Of a stretch of DNA of 64,000 nt, positions 23,247 through 32,163 are shown piece after piece; position 1 is the stretch's first letter, and each line of letters opens with the position of its first letter. The stretch spans positions 1 through 64,000 of the forward strand of contig NZ_JAAVKI010000001.1 of the NCBI RefSeq assembly GCF_011806525.1, written 5' to 3'. The position numbers and the translations under genes were made by a program. The notes beneath the pieces were generated by a model, which did no database searches, was not told the DNA's origin, and saw nothing but the letters and a program-made list of their open reading frames with translations. This DNA comes from Thalassospira sp. HF15 (lineage in GTDB: Bacteria > Pseudomonadota > Alphaproteobacteria > Rhodospirillales > Thalassospiraceae).

Positions 23247-24974
23247 ATGAAAAGCGACAAGCAGGAAAACTCCGGTCAAATCACCCTGACTGCTGGCGGG
23301 GCGGTTCTGGCCCGTATGAAGGCCATCGGGGTTGATTATATCTTTGCCAATTCGGGGACTGATTTTCCGCCGATCATCGAAGGGCTGGCCGAGGCCGCGG
23401 CAAAGGATATCGACCTGCCTCACGCGCTGATCATGCCGCACGAAAATGCAGCGATGGGCATGGCGCATGGCTATTACCTTGCGACCGGCAAGACGCAAGC
23501 CGTCATGGCACATACCAATGTCGGCCTTGCCAACTGTGCGATTGGCGCGATCAATGCCGCGACCGAACATGTGCCGGTTGTCTTGATGTCGGGCCGAACG
23601 CCGGTGATGGAAAAGGGGCGGTTGGGCGCACGCACCGTACCGATTGGCTGGGGCCAGGAAATGCGCGATCAGGCGGCCTTGGTACGCGAAAGCACGAAAT
23701 GGGAATATGAGCTTAAATTCCCCGAACAGGTACCCGATGTGGTTGACCGTGCCTATGCGATTGCCTCCTCTGTGCCCAAGGGGCCGACTTACGTTAGCTT
23801 GCCGCGCGAAGTTCTGTGCGAACCGTGCCCGGGGGATGAGATTGACGGGCCGCTGCGTATGCAGCCCGTCCCCGTGGCCCCGCCGCAAAGCGCGGTCGAA
23901 CAGGCTGCCGGCATTCTGGCCAATGCCAAGAACCCGGTGATCATCGCGCAACGCGGTACCGGCACAGCAGAGGCCTTTGGGCGGTTTGGTGAACTGGTCG
24001 ACCAGTGGGGCATTCCGGTGGTGCAATACTGGGCGATCCAGCTTGCCATTGGCACCGAGCATCCGATGTTTGCCGGGATGGACCCGGCACCGTGGCTGCG
24101 CGATGCTGATGCGGTGGTGGTGATTGATTGCCTTGCCCCGTGGTCACCCGATATCCATGAGTTGCGTAATGACTGCCAAGTCATCCAGGTCGGCCAAAAC
24201 CCGCTTTATTCCCGCTTTCCGGGGCGCAATTTCGCCGCCGATATCTCGCTTGTCGGCGAGACGGGGGATGTGATCATGATGCTGGCGGACGCCATGGACC
24301 GCCGCCATGCCGACCATAAATCGGCTTGCACAGACCGACGGGCCAAGGTTGCCGCCATCAATGCCGAAACCCGCAAAAACGCATTGTCAGCGGCCGATGC
24401 CGGGGCGGTGGACCCGATGACCAAGGCCTATGTCTCGCGCTGCCTGTCCGACGTCATCGCGGATCGGTCCGCGACGGTGTTTTCCGAGCTTGGTTGCCCG
24501 CTGGAGCCTTTGTCGCTGTCTGAACACAGCAGCTGGTATCAGGAACCGCATTCGGGCGGACTTGGCTGGTCCTTCCCGGCAGCGATGGGGTATCAGTTGG
24601 CTGACAAGGAAAAGCTGGTTGTCGCCACCATGGGTGATGGATCCTATATGTTCGCCAACCCAACCGCCTGCCACCAGATCGCCGAGGCGCTTGAACTGCC
24701 GATCCTGATTTTGGTGCTAAACAACAACGAATGGGGGGCGGTGCGCCAGTCGGTCACGGGCATGTACCCGGATGGCTATGCGGCCAAAACCAATGAAATG
24801 CCCCTAACCGCACTCAAACCCAGTCCCGATTTCACAAAGGTCGCCGAGGCCAGCCGCGCCTGGGTCGCCAAAGCCAAACGTGCAGAAGACCTGCCGGCTA
24901 TCCTGCGCGATGCGATCAACCATATCGACACCAACCGCACCCACGCGCTGGTCGAGGTGACGATTGCGCCTTAA
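23247..24974 (+). CDS. Thiamine diphosphate-dependent enzyme, acetolactate synthase-like
   Basis: 575 residues with the three ThDP-enzyme domains. The N-terminal PYR domain has FANSGTDFPPIIEGL and the activating Glu in MPHENAAMGMAHGYY; the C-terminal PP domain has GDGSYMFANPTACHQIAEALELPILILVLNNNEWGAVRQ with the GDG..NN cofactor motif. It resembles acetolactate synthase large subunits and benzoylformate decarboxylases, but no regulatory subunit gene is near, so it is probably a catabolic decarboxylase or carboligase for a 2-keto acid. The ATG at 23247 with AGAGG upstream is preferred to a codon at 23145 that would add an A+T-rich, operator-containing stretch. It stands alone, controlled by the divergent IclR gene. 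Confidence 0.85.
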   Translation: MKSDKQENSGQITLTAGGAVLARMKAIGVDYIFANSGTDFPPIIEGLAEAAAKDIDLPHALIMPHENAAMGMAHGYYLATGKTQAVMAHTNVGLANCAIGAINAATEHVPVVLMSGRTPVMEKGRLGARTVPIGWGQEMRDQAALVRESTKWEYELKFPEQVPDVVDRAYAIASSVPKGPTYVSLPREVLCEPCPGDEIDGPLRMQPVPVAPPQSAVEQAAGILANAKNPVIIAQRGTGTAEAFGRFGELVDQWGIPVVQYWAIQLAIGTEHPMFAGMDPAPWLRDADAVVVIDCLAPWSPDIHELRNDCQVIQVGQNPLYSRFPGRNFAADISLVGETGDVIMMLADAMDRRHADHKSACTDRRAKVAAINAETRKNALSAADAGAVDPMTKAYVSRCLSDVIADRSATVFSELGCPLEPLSLSEHSSWYQEPHSGGLGWSFPAAMGYQLADKEKLVVATMGDGSYMFANPTACHQIAEALELPILILVLNNNEWGAVRQSVTGMYPDGYAAKTNEMPLTALKPSPDFTKVAEASRAWVAKAKRAEDLPAILRDAINHIDTNRTHALVEVTIAP

Positions 24975-24999
24975 GCGTTTTCTGATGTAATCCAACGTT

Positions 25000-25024
25000 G
25001 GCGCCCGACATCTTGTCGGGCGCC
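25000..25024 (+). terminator. Probable terminator of the ThDP enzyme gene
   Basis: GGCGCCCGACA / TGTCGGGCGCC is a perfect 11-base stem with a three-base loop. The T content after it is modest (ATTGGTTT), so termination may be incomplete. Confidence 0.65.
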
Positions 25025-25140
25025 ATTGGTTTGCGCGGGTGCACTGTTTTGTGGCAACGCAAAATGCCTGCTTGCATCGCAGGCAAATTCATTATTTCAT
25101 TAAGCTAATTATTTGAATTGCCTACCCGGAAGGAACCAGT

Positions 25141-26955
25141 ATGGATCGCGTCGTTGGAACATCGGGACGCATTGCGTTTGCAAGCGCGATGCGCAACCTC
25201 CTTGCGGATGTGTATCCCGGGCACGACCATGCCGAATTGGTACGTCGGGTGTTTGAGGTTCTTGGCCTGCCGATTGAGGGCGAGGGGCCGGAACCCTGCG
25301 AGGAATACCTACGCAAGTGGGATCAGCGCGATGCGTTTCTGATCTCCTATGGCGACAGTATCCAGCAGGATGGCAAGAAAGGCCTTCAAAGCCTTGGCGA
25401 GTTTCATCGCAAGTGGCTGAAAGACTGGCTGACAGGTATTCATATCCTGCCATTTCATCCTTTCACATCTGATGACGGTTTTTCGGTCAGTGATTTTGAT
25501 ATGCTGCGCCCGGAACTGGGGAACTGGGGCGATGTCGAGGATCTGGCAAAGCACGCAACCGTGATGGCCGATCTGGTGGCCAACCATATTTCGGCATCCC
25601 ATCCGTGGTATCAGCAGTTTCTGGCGGGCGAGAAGCCCGGGATTGATTACATCAAGACCGCAAATCTTGAAGATGACCTGTCTGATGTCGTTCGTCCGCG
25701 CAGCCACGCATTACTCAATCACGTGGTGACCAAGGACGGCGAAAAGCAGGTCTGGTGTACGTTTAGCTATGACCAGGTCGATCTGGATTATGGCAACCCG
25801 GATGTGTTTTTCGAAATGCTCAAGGTTGTTCTGAACTACCTAAAGCACGGGGTTCGGGTGGTCAGGCTGGATGCGATTGGTTTCATCTGGAAGGAAGTCG
25901 GTACCCCTTCTATCAATCTCGAACAGACGCACAAGCTGATCAAGGCGATGCGTCTGGCGTGCAATGCCGTGCATCCTGATGTGCTGTTCATTACCGAGAC
26001 CAATTTGCCGCTTTTGGAAAACCTGTCCTATTTCGGCAATCAGGACGAAGCGCATCTGATTTATAACTTCTCGCTACCGCCGGTAATCATTCACGCGCTG
26101 CTCAGCGGGCGAAGCGACTATATCCGCAAATGCATCATGGCAATGCCACCGGCCCCGGCGGGATGTACGTTCTTTAACTTTACCGCCAGCCACGATGGTA
26201 TTGGTCTGCGCCCGGCCGAAAACCTGATCCCTGATGAAGATATCGATGGCTTGCGCGATCACGCGGTCAAGATGGGCGGGCAGGTCAGTTACCGGGCGCT
26301 CAAGGGCGGTGGTCAAAAGCCCTATGAGCTGAATGTCACCCTGTTTAGCATGCTGGCTGAGAACTTTGCCGGTGAAGCCACCATGGGGCTTGAGCGATTT
26401 GTGATGAGCCAGGCGATTGCGATGTCGCTTGAAGGCATTCCTGCCGTCTACATCCAGACCATCCTGGCGACGGAAAATGATCAGCAGGCTTACGCCGAAA
26501 CAGGTATTCCGCGCCGCCTGAACCGGAAAATCTGGAAACTTGATGATGCGGAAGAAACGCTCACGCGCGAAGGTCCGGCCCGTTCGGCCTTTGATCAGTT
26601 GCGCGCGTTGATGTCGATCCGCCAAGGACAGCCAGCCTTCCATCCTAATGCCACACAATACACGCTGAACCTCGGTTCCGATCTGTTGGGCGTTTGGCGG
26701 CAATCGCACCTGAACGAACAAAGCATTTTCTGCGTCTTTAACCTGACAGAACATGTGCGGGACCTTGATCTGTCCAAGATCAACCTGATCATGACCGAAG
26801 GCTGGCAGGATCTGATCACCCAGCAGGTGGTGGGCGACTATAACGGCATGATGAAGCTGGCCCCATATCAGATCGTCTGGATTTCCAACATGGATGGCCG
26901 CAACCGCACCGAAAGTCGCCTTTTGCAGCGCTATCGGGATGCGATGCCAGTGTAA
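25141..26955 (+). CDS. GH13_18 sugar phosphorylase, probable glucosylglycerate phosphorylase
   Basis: 604 residues of the sucrose-phosphorylase-like glycoside hydrolase subfamily. Catalytic segments are GVRVVRLDAIGF (nucleophile Asp), DVLFITETN (acid/base Glu) and TASHDGIGLRP (transition-state Asp); early LPFHPFTSDDGFSVSDF marks the subfamily. These enzymes split a glucoside with phosphate to glucose 1-phosphate. Because glucosyl-3-phosphoglycerate synthase and its phosphatase are encoded 4-6 kb away, glucosylglycerate is the most likely substrate, making this the recycling arm for that compatible solute. Sucrose phosphorylase is the alternative. RBS AGGA lies at about 25131. Two lipoprotein genes follow on the same strand. 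Confidence 0.85.
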   Translation: MDRVVGTSGRIAFASAMRNLLADVYPGHDHAELVRRVFEVLGLPIEGEGPEPCEEYLRKWDQRDAFLISYGDSIQQDGKKGLQSLGEFHRKWLKDWLTGIHILPFHPFTSDDGFSVSDFDMLRPELGNWGDVEDLAKHATVMADLVANHISASHPWYQQFLAGEKPGIDYIKTANLEDDLSDVVRPRSHALLNHVVTKDGEKQVWCTFSYDQVDLDYGNPDVFFEMLKVVLNYLKHGVRVVRLDAIGFIWKEVGTPSINLEQTHKLIKAMRLACNAVHPDVLFITETNLPLLENLSYFGNQDEAHLIYNFSLPPVIIHALLSGRSDYIRKCIMAMPPAPAGCTFFNFTASHDGIGLRPAENLIPDEDIDGLRDHAVKMGGQVSYRALKGGGQKPYELNVTLFSMLAENFAGEATMGLERFVMSQAIAMSLEGIPAVYIQTILATENDQQAYAETGIPRRLNRKIWKLDDAEETLTREGPARSAFDQLRALMSIRQGQPAFHPNATQYTLNLGSDLLGVWRQSHLNEQSIFCVFNLTEHVRDLDLSKINLIMTEGWQDLITQQVVGDYNGMMKLAPYQIVWISNMDGRNRTESRLLQRYRDAMPV

Positions 26956-27011
26956 GTTCATTCAGGAATGGATCTTATCGTGAGAATTTAGATAGGGAGT
27001 GAGTTGGTTCA

Positions 27012-28214
27012 GTGCGCTGGTTTTTTGTTATTGTAGCTCTGGGATGCCTATCTTGTGGAAGTGGGGCTGCAGGGAGTGGAGGTGTCAATGGAGCGCCCCC
27101 GAAACTTGCTGATTATCAGTATTCGCTCCAACGAGTTTCTTTCCCGGTTTTGCCTAATAGGGAAGAGAAGCTATCAATAATAAATGTCAGTTATTCCGAT
27201 GAAATTGAAGGGCTGCGTAGGCACCTGTTGTCAGTGTTTGGCAAGGTCTGTCTTGAGAACTTGGGGCAAGCGGAAAAGATCGACAAGATCGCGACACAGT
27301 ACGCCGGAGCTGAACCATTTGTTGGTAAAACGATCATCCGCGGTGATTCTGTAAATGTAAAGTTTTACCCGGTTCGAGAGCTCTCTGAGAAAAGAACTTG
27401 GCGTGCTTGGCTCGTCAATGCGGGTGGGTTGGTTTGCGGTGTTGCCGCTCATAGAGGACTTAGATTCCCCCAATTCTTTCGGCAAAATCTTAAAGTCTCA
27501 ATGGATAAACGGGTGTCTGATCAGTTCAGGGACGACGTAGTGCCTCTGACCTATGGGATCGTGGGAGAGCATTCAAGGCCATTTCGTCAATATAGCTTGC
27601 GTTTGTTCCGCAAGACAGATCAGATTGATTTCATCGAGTTGATTTCTCCGGAAGTTGCATCTGAAGATAAACATAAAACTTTGCAGATTACCGGAACATT
27701 TGATCCCGACGTTGTGTCTGCTCGGCGGTCGAATGACGATTTGCTATTTGCGACTGTTGGGGACGTTTGCATCGCCAATTTCGGAGATTACGAAGCCATG
27801 CGCGCCGCAGCAGCAGAGGTTACATCAAGGAAAAAACTCGGCAGGGCGCTTAGCGGGAAATCCCCTTTCGGGCATGAAGTAAAGAATTTTGTTCTCTATC
27901 ATCATAAGCATGATCTACCGAATGTTTCTATATTAAGCCTGCGAGAGACCGGGGATATCTGCGGCTATTGGGAGAAAGGGCGTCATTTCGATAAAATAGA
28001 TACGTTTTCACGCTTCGATATTGTCGAAGTGCAACGCTCTGGCACAGGTGATAGGTTCGAGCGCATTGGTTATTCGGAAAAGGCGAATGCAGCTGTTGTT
28101 GAGAAAGTGTTTCCTGTGCGAGGCGATTTGCTTCGCACAATCATGTTTTTCGATCGCGAACCGTACGACCAAATCCCCACCAAATATAATATGCCTTATC
28201 CTTGGCCTTACTGA
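27012..28214 (+). CDS. Putative lipoprotein, member 1 of a duplicated family
   Basis: 400 residues starting at GTG 27012. A short hydrophobic leader ends in VALGCLSCGSG, a lipobox with Cys at residue 12 or 15. I recognise no known domain. The body has two similar halves: VCLENLGQAEKIDKIA with a later VCGVAAHRG, then VCIANFGDYEAMRAAA with a later ICGYWEKG. The next gene codes for a paralogue with the same plan, so the family arose by internal and then tandem duplication. Base composition is lower in G+C than the flanking phosphorylase. It lies 57 bases after that gene and may be transcribed with it. Function unknown. Confidence 0.75.
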   Translation: MRWFFVIVALGCLSCGSGAAGSGGVNGAPPKLADYQYSLQRVSFPVLPNREEKLSIINVSYSDEIEGLRRHLLSVFGKVCLENLGQAEKIDKIATQYAGAEPFVGKTIIRGDSVNVKFYPVRELSEKRTWRAWLVNAGGLVCGVAAHRGLRFPQFFRQNLKVSMDKRVSDQFRDDVVPLTYGIVGEHSRPFRQYSLRLFRKTDQIDFIELISPEVASEDKHKTLQITGTFDPDVVSARRSNDDLLFATVGDVCIANFGDYEAMRAAAAEVTSRKKLGRALSGKSPFGHEVKNFVLYHHKHDLPNVSILSLRETGDICGYWEKGRHFDKIDTFSRFDIVEVQRSGTGDRFERIGYSEKANAAVVEKVFPVRGDLLRTIMFFDREPYDQIPTKYNMPYPWPY

Positions 28215-28335
28215 TCGCCGCAGCATCTCAGTGTGATCGGGTTCGTTTGCCCCGTCAATACAATTGCAATCTTCAGTAGATGTGTTTTTCTAGTCAATGC
28301 TTTTTGGACTTAGCTAATTGAGTTTGGGGTAAAGT

Positions 28336-29421
28336 ATGCGTTTTGCGTTGAGTATTGTCGCTTCGCTTATGATTCTAAATGGTTGCACGACAACGACTGA
28401 CCATACCCAGCCTTATCTTGTCGGTGGGCAAGGACCGCAGTACGACTTTTTGGTTCGCGCGGCGAACGAAATCTGCGTTGATAACATTGGAAATGCCGAT
28501 GCGATCGATAAGGCTGCGCGCGCGTTCATGATTGAAGAACCGAAAACGGAACAGAACCAGATCGGGCTCAGGAACGTTAGAGCGACAATTTACCCCGTTG
28601 GTAAGCGTGGCCAGGCTGCTGGTGTGATTGCGCAAAAAGAAGGTGAAAGTTGTGCGGTAATTGCCAAGCAGTCGGTCGAATTCCGCAAAGCGCTCAGGGA
28701 AGCTCTCGGCTTGGAAATGGAAGACATGGGTGCATCGTTCGACTTCGGAGACGTAATGGATTTGCAGTATGGGTTTAGCGAGGCCCATAACCTTCAGGTT
28801 AAGCAATACAAGTTGATGACGGACAGCGGACAATTACTTGATGTCGTTGAGTTCATGACACCAAACGCATTCCGGGAAGAGAGCGCTGTATTTTCCATGG
28901 TTTCTGGTGCGCTAGCGAGACGTCAATCCAATCCCAACGAGACTGAAAGGGATGTTTTCGCTGCAGTAATAGATGACGTTTGTTTGCCCAATGCCGGAGA
29001 CGTCACTAACCTTAAGAAAGAAGCAGAGTTGCTATCTGGCACTACTGGTGTGCAGTTGGATCGTCCTGAAACCACAATGTTCGCTGACGAACTCCAAATC
29101 TATGCTTTGTCTCTGACTCCCGATGCCACGGGAACATTTATTGGTATTTCAGAGGATGGTGGGCTATGTGGCTATTGGGCTGTTGGTGCAAAACAGGAAA
29201 AATTTGATATATTCCAGTCGCATGATCTTATGCAAGTGGATGCTGAGCTACTTGACGAGGGGCTTGTTGAACTGGGTTTTAGCCCTGATGAAAATGTCGC
29301 TATTTTCCAATTGGCATTGCAACGCGATGGGCAGCAAATATACTGTGTATTTGTGATGGAGCGAGAAGCCTATTCCAAGCTTAATTTCCACGATCTTCCT
29401 GTGTTGCCTTGGGCACTTTGA
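28336..29421 (+). CDS. Putative lipoprotein, member 2 of a duplicated family
   Basis: 361 residues with a textbook lipoprotein leader (ALSIVASLMILNGCTTT, Cys17). It parallels the protein before it: ICVDNIGNADAIDKAARAF, DVMDLQYGFSEAHNLQVKQYKLMTDSGQLLDVVEFMTPN, DDVCLPNAGDVTNLKKEAE and GLCGYWAVG align with the corresponding blocks there. Conserved Cys residues in the VC.xN.G and CGYW positions may form disulfides in the periplasm. A hairpin overlaps its stop codon. Function unknown; the neighbourhood suggests, but does not show, a link with osmolyte or envelope stress. Confidence 0.75.
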   Translation: MRFALSIVASLMILNGCTTTTDHTQPYLVGGQGPQYDFLVRAANEICVDNIGNADAIDKAARAFMIEEPKTEQNQIGLRNVRATIYPVGKRGQAAGVIAQKEGESCAVIAKQSVEFRKALREALGLEMEDMGASFDFGDVMDLQYGFSEAHNLQVKQYKLMTDSGQLLDVVEFMTPNAFREESAVFSMVSGALARRQSNPNETERDVFAAVIDDVCLPNAGDVTNLKKEAELLSGTTGVQLDRPETTMFADELQIYALSLTPDATGTFIGISEDGGLCGYWAVGAKQEKFDIFQSHDLMQVDAELLDEGLVELGFSPDENVAIFQLALQRDGQQIYCVFVMEREAYSKLNFHDLPVLPWAL

Positions 29422-29437
29422 ACAAAAAGTGTTCAAA
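29417..29437 (+). terminator. Hairpin at the end of the second lipoprotein gene
   Basis: TTTGAACA-AAAAG-TGTTCAAA is perfect and includes the TGA stop. It is A+T-rich and lacks a T-run, so it may be a weak terminator or a decay barrier. A second small stem, CACCTT-CT-AAGGTG, follows at 29456-29469. Confidence 0.45.
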
Positions 29438-29587
29438 AATCCCCTCTGGGTATTCCACCTTCTAAGGTGCAGCTTAAAATCATTAAATCGTAATGCGGAT
29501 CTGGTGTGCTGAAACGCTATTGCGCGGCTGTGTCTGTTTCCTGTATTCGTATATTAAAGGATAGAAGATCAAGGGGCATGACGCGCA

Positions 29588-30058
29588 ATGGCTTATGCGC
29601 AGGAAGTTCGGATTCCGCATCTGCCCGATGATACCGATCACCGTGTTCGGGCATATGTCGAAATCTGGTGGGATGCGGCCCGTGGAGGGCAATTACCCGA
29701 CCGTAAACGGTTGAATGCAGACGTTTTGTCGCAATGGATAGATGATATCTGCATTTACGAATATCTGCCCGAGAAACGCGATTTTGTCATTCGCATCGAT
29801 GCGCCCAATATCATTGCGGCCAGTGGTGAGTGTTATAAAGGGTGTTCCCCGCGCCAGATTGATCTTGATTTCGGAACCAACGTCTATCCGACCCTTCTTG
29901 AGGTGATTGATACCGGGAAACCTGCATTTCAACGCATCGGATATGAGCGCACGGTCTGGGAGGAATGGCTGCGTATCTTGCTGCCCGTTCAGACTACTGA
30001 CCGGTCCGGTCGCGTGATCAAGCAGGTTTTTGTCACCCATTTCCTTTATCGCGCATAA
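29588..30058 (+). CDS. PAS_5-type domain protein
   Basis: 156 residues. The whole protein is one PAS-like domain of the alphaproteobacterial PAS_5 (DUF1331-like) kind: RAYVEIWWDAARGGQLPDRKRLNADVLSQWIDDICIYEYLPEKRDFVIRIDAPNI, then CYKGCSPRQIDLDF and WLRILLPVQTTDRSGRVIKQVFVTHF. No output domain is attached, so it probably binds a ligand or a partner. A close relative (30434-30916) lies downstream. These short proteins are numerous in Rhodospirillales; their function is poorly known. Confidence 0.8.
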   Translation: MAYAQEVRIPHLPDDTDHRVRAYVEIWWDAARGGQLPDRKRLNADVLSQWIDDICIYEYLPEKRDFVIRIDAPNIIAASGECYKGCSPRQIDLDFGTNVYPTLLEVIDTGKPAFQRIGYERTVWEEWLRILLPVQTTDRSGRVIKQVFVTHFLYRA

Positions 30059-30146
30059 TCATTGGCGGAATTGATCCGTAAAGCTTGTTTCTGGCTTGAG
30101 TGTCCCCAAGTGGATACTGAAATGAGTTTTGGGAATTTGACCGCCA

Positions 30147-30419
30147 ATGTTCGACACCTCCGATATTGAATTGACCCGTTTGCCCGAGGGTGGAGACGGA
30201 CATATCCGTGCCTTTGACTGTGTCTGGCACAAAGCACTGGAGAGGTGCTGTGAGGGCGGGATGTCATTGTATCCCGTCCTGGTCGCCGGGCGACTGGGGT
30301 GCAGGCACAATGTTACCGGTATGTGCGATTACCAGCCCCAAGCATCCAATCATTTTCAGATGCCTGTCCATCAGGTGATTGGCGCGCGGTTCGCCTGTGC
30401 GCCAATGCATGCTGTGTAA
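30147..30419 (+). pseudogene. Possible decayed third PAS_5 copy
   Basis: A 90-codon reading frame between the two PAS_5 genes begins with LTRLPEGGDGHIRAFDCVWHKAL, which resembles IPHLPDDTDHRVRAYVEIWWDAA of the upstream gene in spacing and character. After about 30 residues the similarity stops and no PAS core follows in any frame. It may be a truncated duplicate. The likeness is short, so chance remains possible. Confidence 0.35.
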
Positions 30420-30433
30420 CAGGGGGATTTGAG

Positions 30434-30916
30434 TTGGAGCCAAGTGCCGTTCAGGAAAAGGAAATCTCGCAAGATGAGTTGGAAGATAATGTGCCAGCCA
30501 AAGCTCGTGAGTTGCTTGCATTCTGGAACAAACATGCATCAGGGCGACAATTACCGACGCGTGGCGATTTTCGTCCGGGGAATCTGAGGGCATGGATCGA
30601 AGATATCTCGATCTTTGAGTATATTCCGGAAAAGGATGATTTTCAGATACGTATCGAAGGCGAAAATATCGCGGCCCTGACCGGGGAGGATTGGCGCGGT
30701 GGATTTGCCCGTGAACTCGACAGCCAGTTTTCAACCAGCCTGCATGCGTCAATGACCGTTCTGCGAATGACAGGCAAGCCAAAGCTGCATCACTTGCAGG
30801 TTTTTAAGAGTGATTGGCACAATGCGATCCGTTTGCTTTTGCCGGTATTGCTTCGAAAACCGGGCAAGGAAGACGTTCTGCAGGTCTTCCTTGCTATTTT
30901 CCCAATCGAGGAATAG
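30434..30916 (+). CDS. PAS_5-type domain protein, paralogue
   Basis: 160 residues from a TTG at 30434 that follows AGGGGGA by six bases; this gives a protein the same size as its neighbour, whereas the longer frame from 30299 adds a Cys-rich stretch with no family likeness. Shared blocks: LLAFWNKHASGRQLPTRGDFRPGNLRAWIEDISIFEYIPEKDDFQIRIEGENI and WHNAIRLLLPVLLRKPG. It converges on gpgS with only 14 bases between stops. Ligand and role unknown. Confidence 0.78.
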   Translation: MEPSAVQEKEISQDELEDNVPAKARELLAFWNKHASGRQLPTRGDFRPGNLRAWIEDISIFEYIPEKDDFQIRIEGENIAALTGEDWRGGFARELDSQFSTSLHASMTVLRMTGKPKLHHLQVFKSDWHNAIRLLLPVLLRKPGKEDVLQVFLAIFPIEE

Positions 30917-30930
30917 GCGCGCGCAGACGT

Positions 30931-32163
30931 CTATTGCTTGCCGATTTCCATGTCATGAAGGTCGTCTTCGACCGCACTTGAAAGCTGTTCGAAGATGTCC
31001 CCCATCGCACTTTCGACACGCTGCCAGCTTGGAATGAACGGGCTCTCCAACGGGTTTTCAAGATAGTGCTGACCCGCACTGATGATCACTTCTGACAGGA
31101 CTTCAACGCAGTTTTCTTCTTCATCGCGATTGATCTTAAGGCCATTGAACAAGGCATCCGCGCGATATTGTTCAATCAGGTCAAGCGCGGCGCGATAATA
31201 AGTTGCCTTAAGTGTTCTGAAGGTTTCAGGTGTGAAGACCGTGCCCTGAGTGGCCAGTTTGCGGAACAGGGATTTGGCGATGTCGCTTGCCATGCGCGAC
31301 AGGCCGTCATCCTTCTGCGCCGGATCAAATTCGCGGTGTTTGTGGTCATAGATATCTGCGATATCGACCTGTGCCAGACGGTGTACCGTATGATTGCGAT
31401 ACATTTCCGAAAGCATGGAAACTTCAAGCCCCCAGTCAGACGCGACGCGCAAGCCATAGGCGACGTCGGTTCTGATCGCCATTTCACCCGAAAGCGCATA
31501 GCGGAAGCAATCAAGATAGTTCAGGAAATCGGTCTTGCCGACCACCTGTTTAAGCGCACGAATTAACGGCGTAACAAACAGGCGGCACACGCGGCCCTTA
31601 AGCGTGCCATTGGCAACACGCGCGTAATAGCCCTTGGCAAAGGCAAAATTGAAGGCCGGGTTGGCGATCGGATACATCAGTTTGGCCGGCAAATCCGGAG
31701 TGTAGGTCGCGATGTCGCAATCATGGATGCCGATGACCGAACTGCGTCCCGACGCAAGGGTATAGCCAAGGCAGTACCATACATTTCGGCCTTTGCCGGG
31801 TTCGTAGCGCGCAAGGTTATTGTCGGCCAAGCGATCGTGAACGTTGCGCAGGCGCGGGCCATCGTTCCATAGAATTCGGACATGCTGCGGCAAGTCTTTG
31901 AAGAATTCGCGCGCATGGAGGTATTGCTGCGCATCTGCACGATCCAGCCCGACGACGATCTGGTCGATATAGGTTGCCTGTTTGAGCCCCTCGACAATGG
32001 TTGTCATCGCCGGGGTTTCCAGTTCGGAATACAGGCAGGGCAGGATCAAGGTCTGGCGCCGCTGGCGGGCGAAGGCACTCATTTCATAGGCGAGTTCTTC
32101 CGGATTGCGGTCAAGAATGCGATGAAGGGTTGTGATCGGGCCACCCTGATGGAAATCAGCCAT
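30931..32163 (-). CDS. gpgS: Glucosyl-3-phosphoglycerate synthase
   Basis: 410 residues of the GT81-type family. Diagnostic blocks: ILPCLYSELETPAMTTIVEGL, QIVVGLDRADAQQY, LWNDGPRLRNVHDRL, GKGRNVWYCLGYTLASG, the metal-binding HDCDI, FAFAKGYYARVANGTLKGRVCRLFVTPLIRAL, SDWGLEVSMLSEMYRN and DIADIYDHKHREF. The enzyme joins glucose from a nucleotide sugar to 3-phosphoglycerate, the first step to the compatible solute glucosylglycerate. Its start overlaps the end of the phosphatase gene by eight bases, with the phosphatase gene upstream in the operon. The related mannosyl enzyme is a possible alternative, but the sequence blocks favour the glucosyl type. Confidence 0.85.
   Translation of the reverse strand: MADFHQGGPITTLHRILDRNPEELAYEMSAFARQRRQTLILPCLYSELETPAMTTIVEGLKQATYIDQIVVGLDRADAQQYLHAREFFKDLPQHVRILWNDGPRLRNVHDRLADNNLARYEPGKGRNVWYCLGYTLASGRSSVIGIHDCDIATYTPDLPAKLMYPIANPAFNFAFAKGYYARVANGTLKGRVCRLFVTPLIRALKQVVGKTDFLNYLDCFRYALSGEMAIRTDVAYGLRVASDWGLEVSMLSEMYRNHTVHRLAQVDIADIYDHKHREFDPAQKDDGLSRMASDIAKSLFRKLATQGTVFTPETFRTLKATYYRAALDLIEQYRADALFNGLKINRDEEENCVEVLSEVIISAGQHYLENPLESPFIPSWQRVESAMGDIFEQLSSAVEDDLHDMEIGKQ

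Noticed and set aside
23205-24062. 285-codon minus-strand frame opposite the ThDP enzyme gene
   Set aside because: Antisense to a conserved enzyme; no ribosome binding site and no motif.
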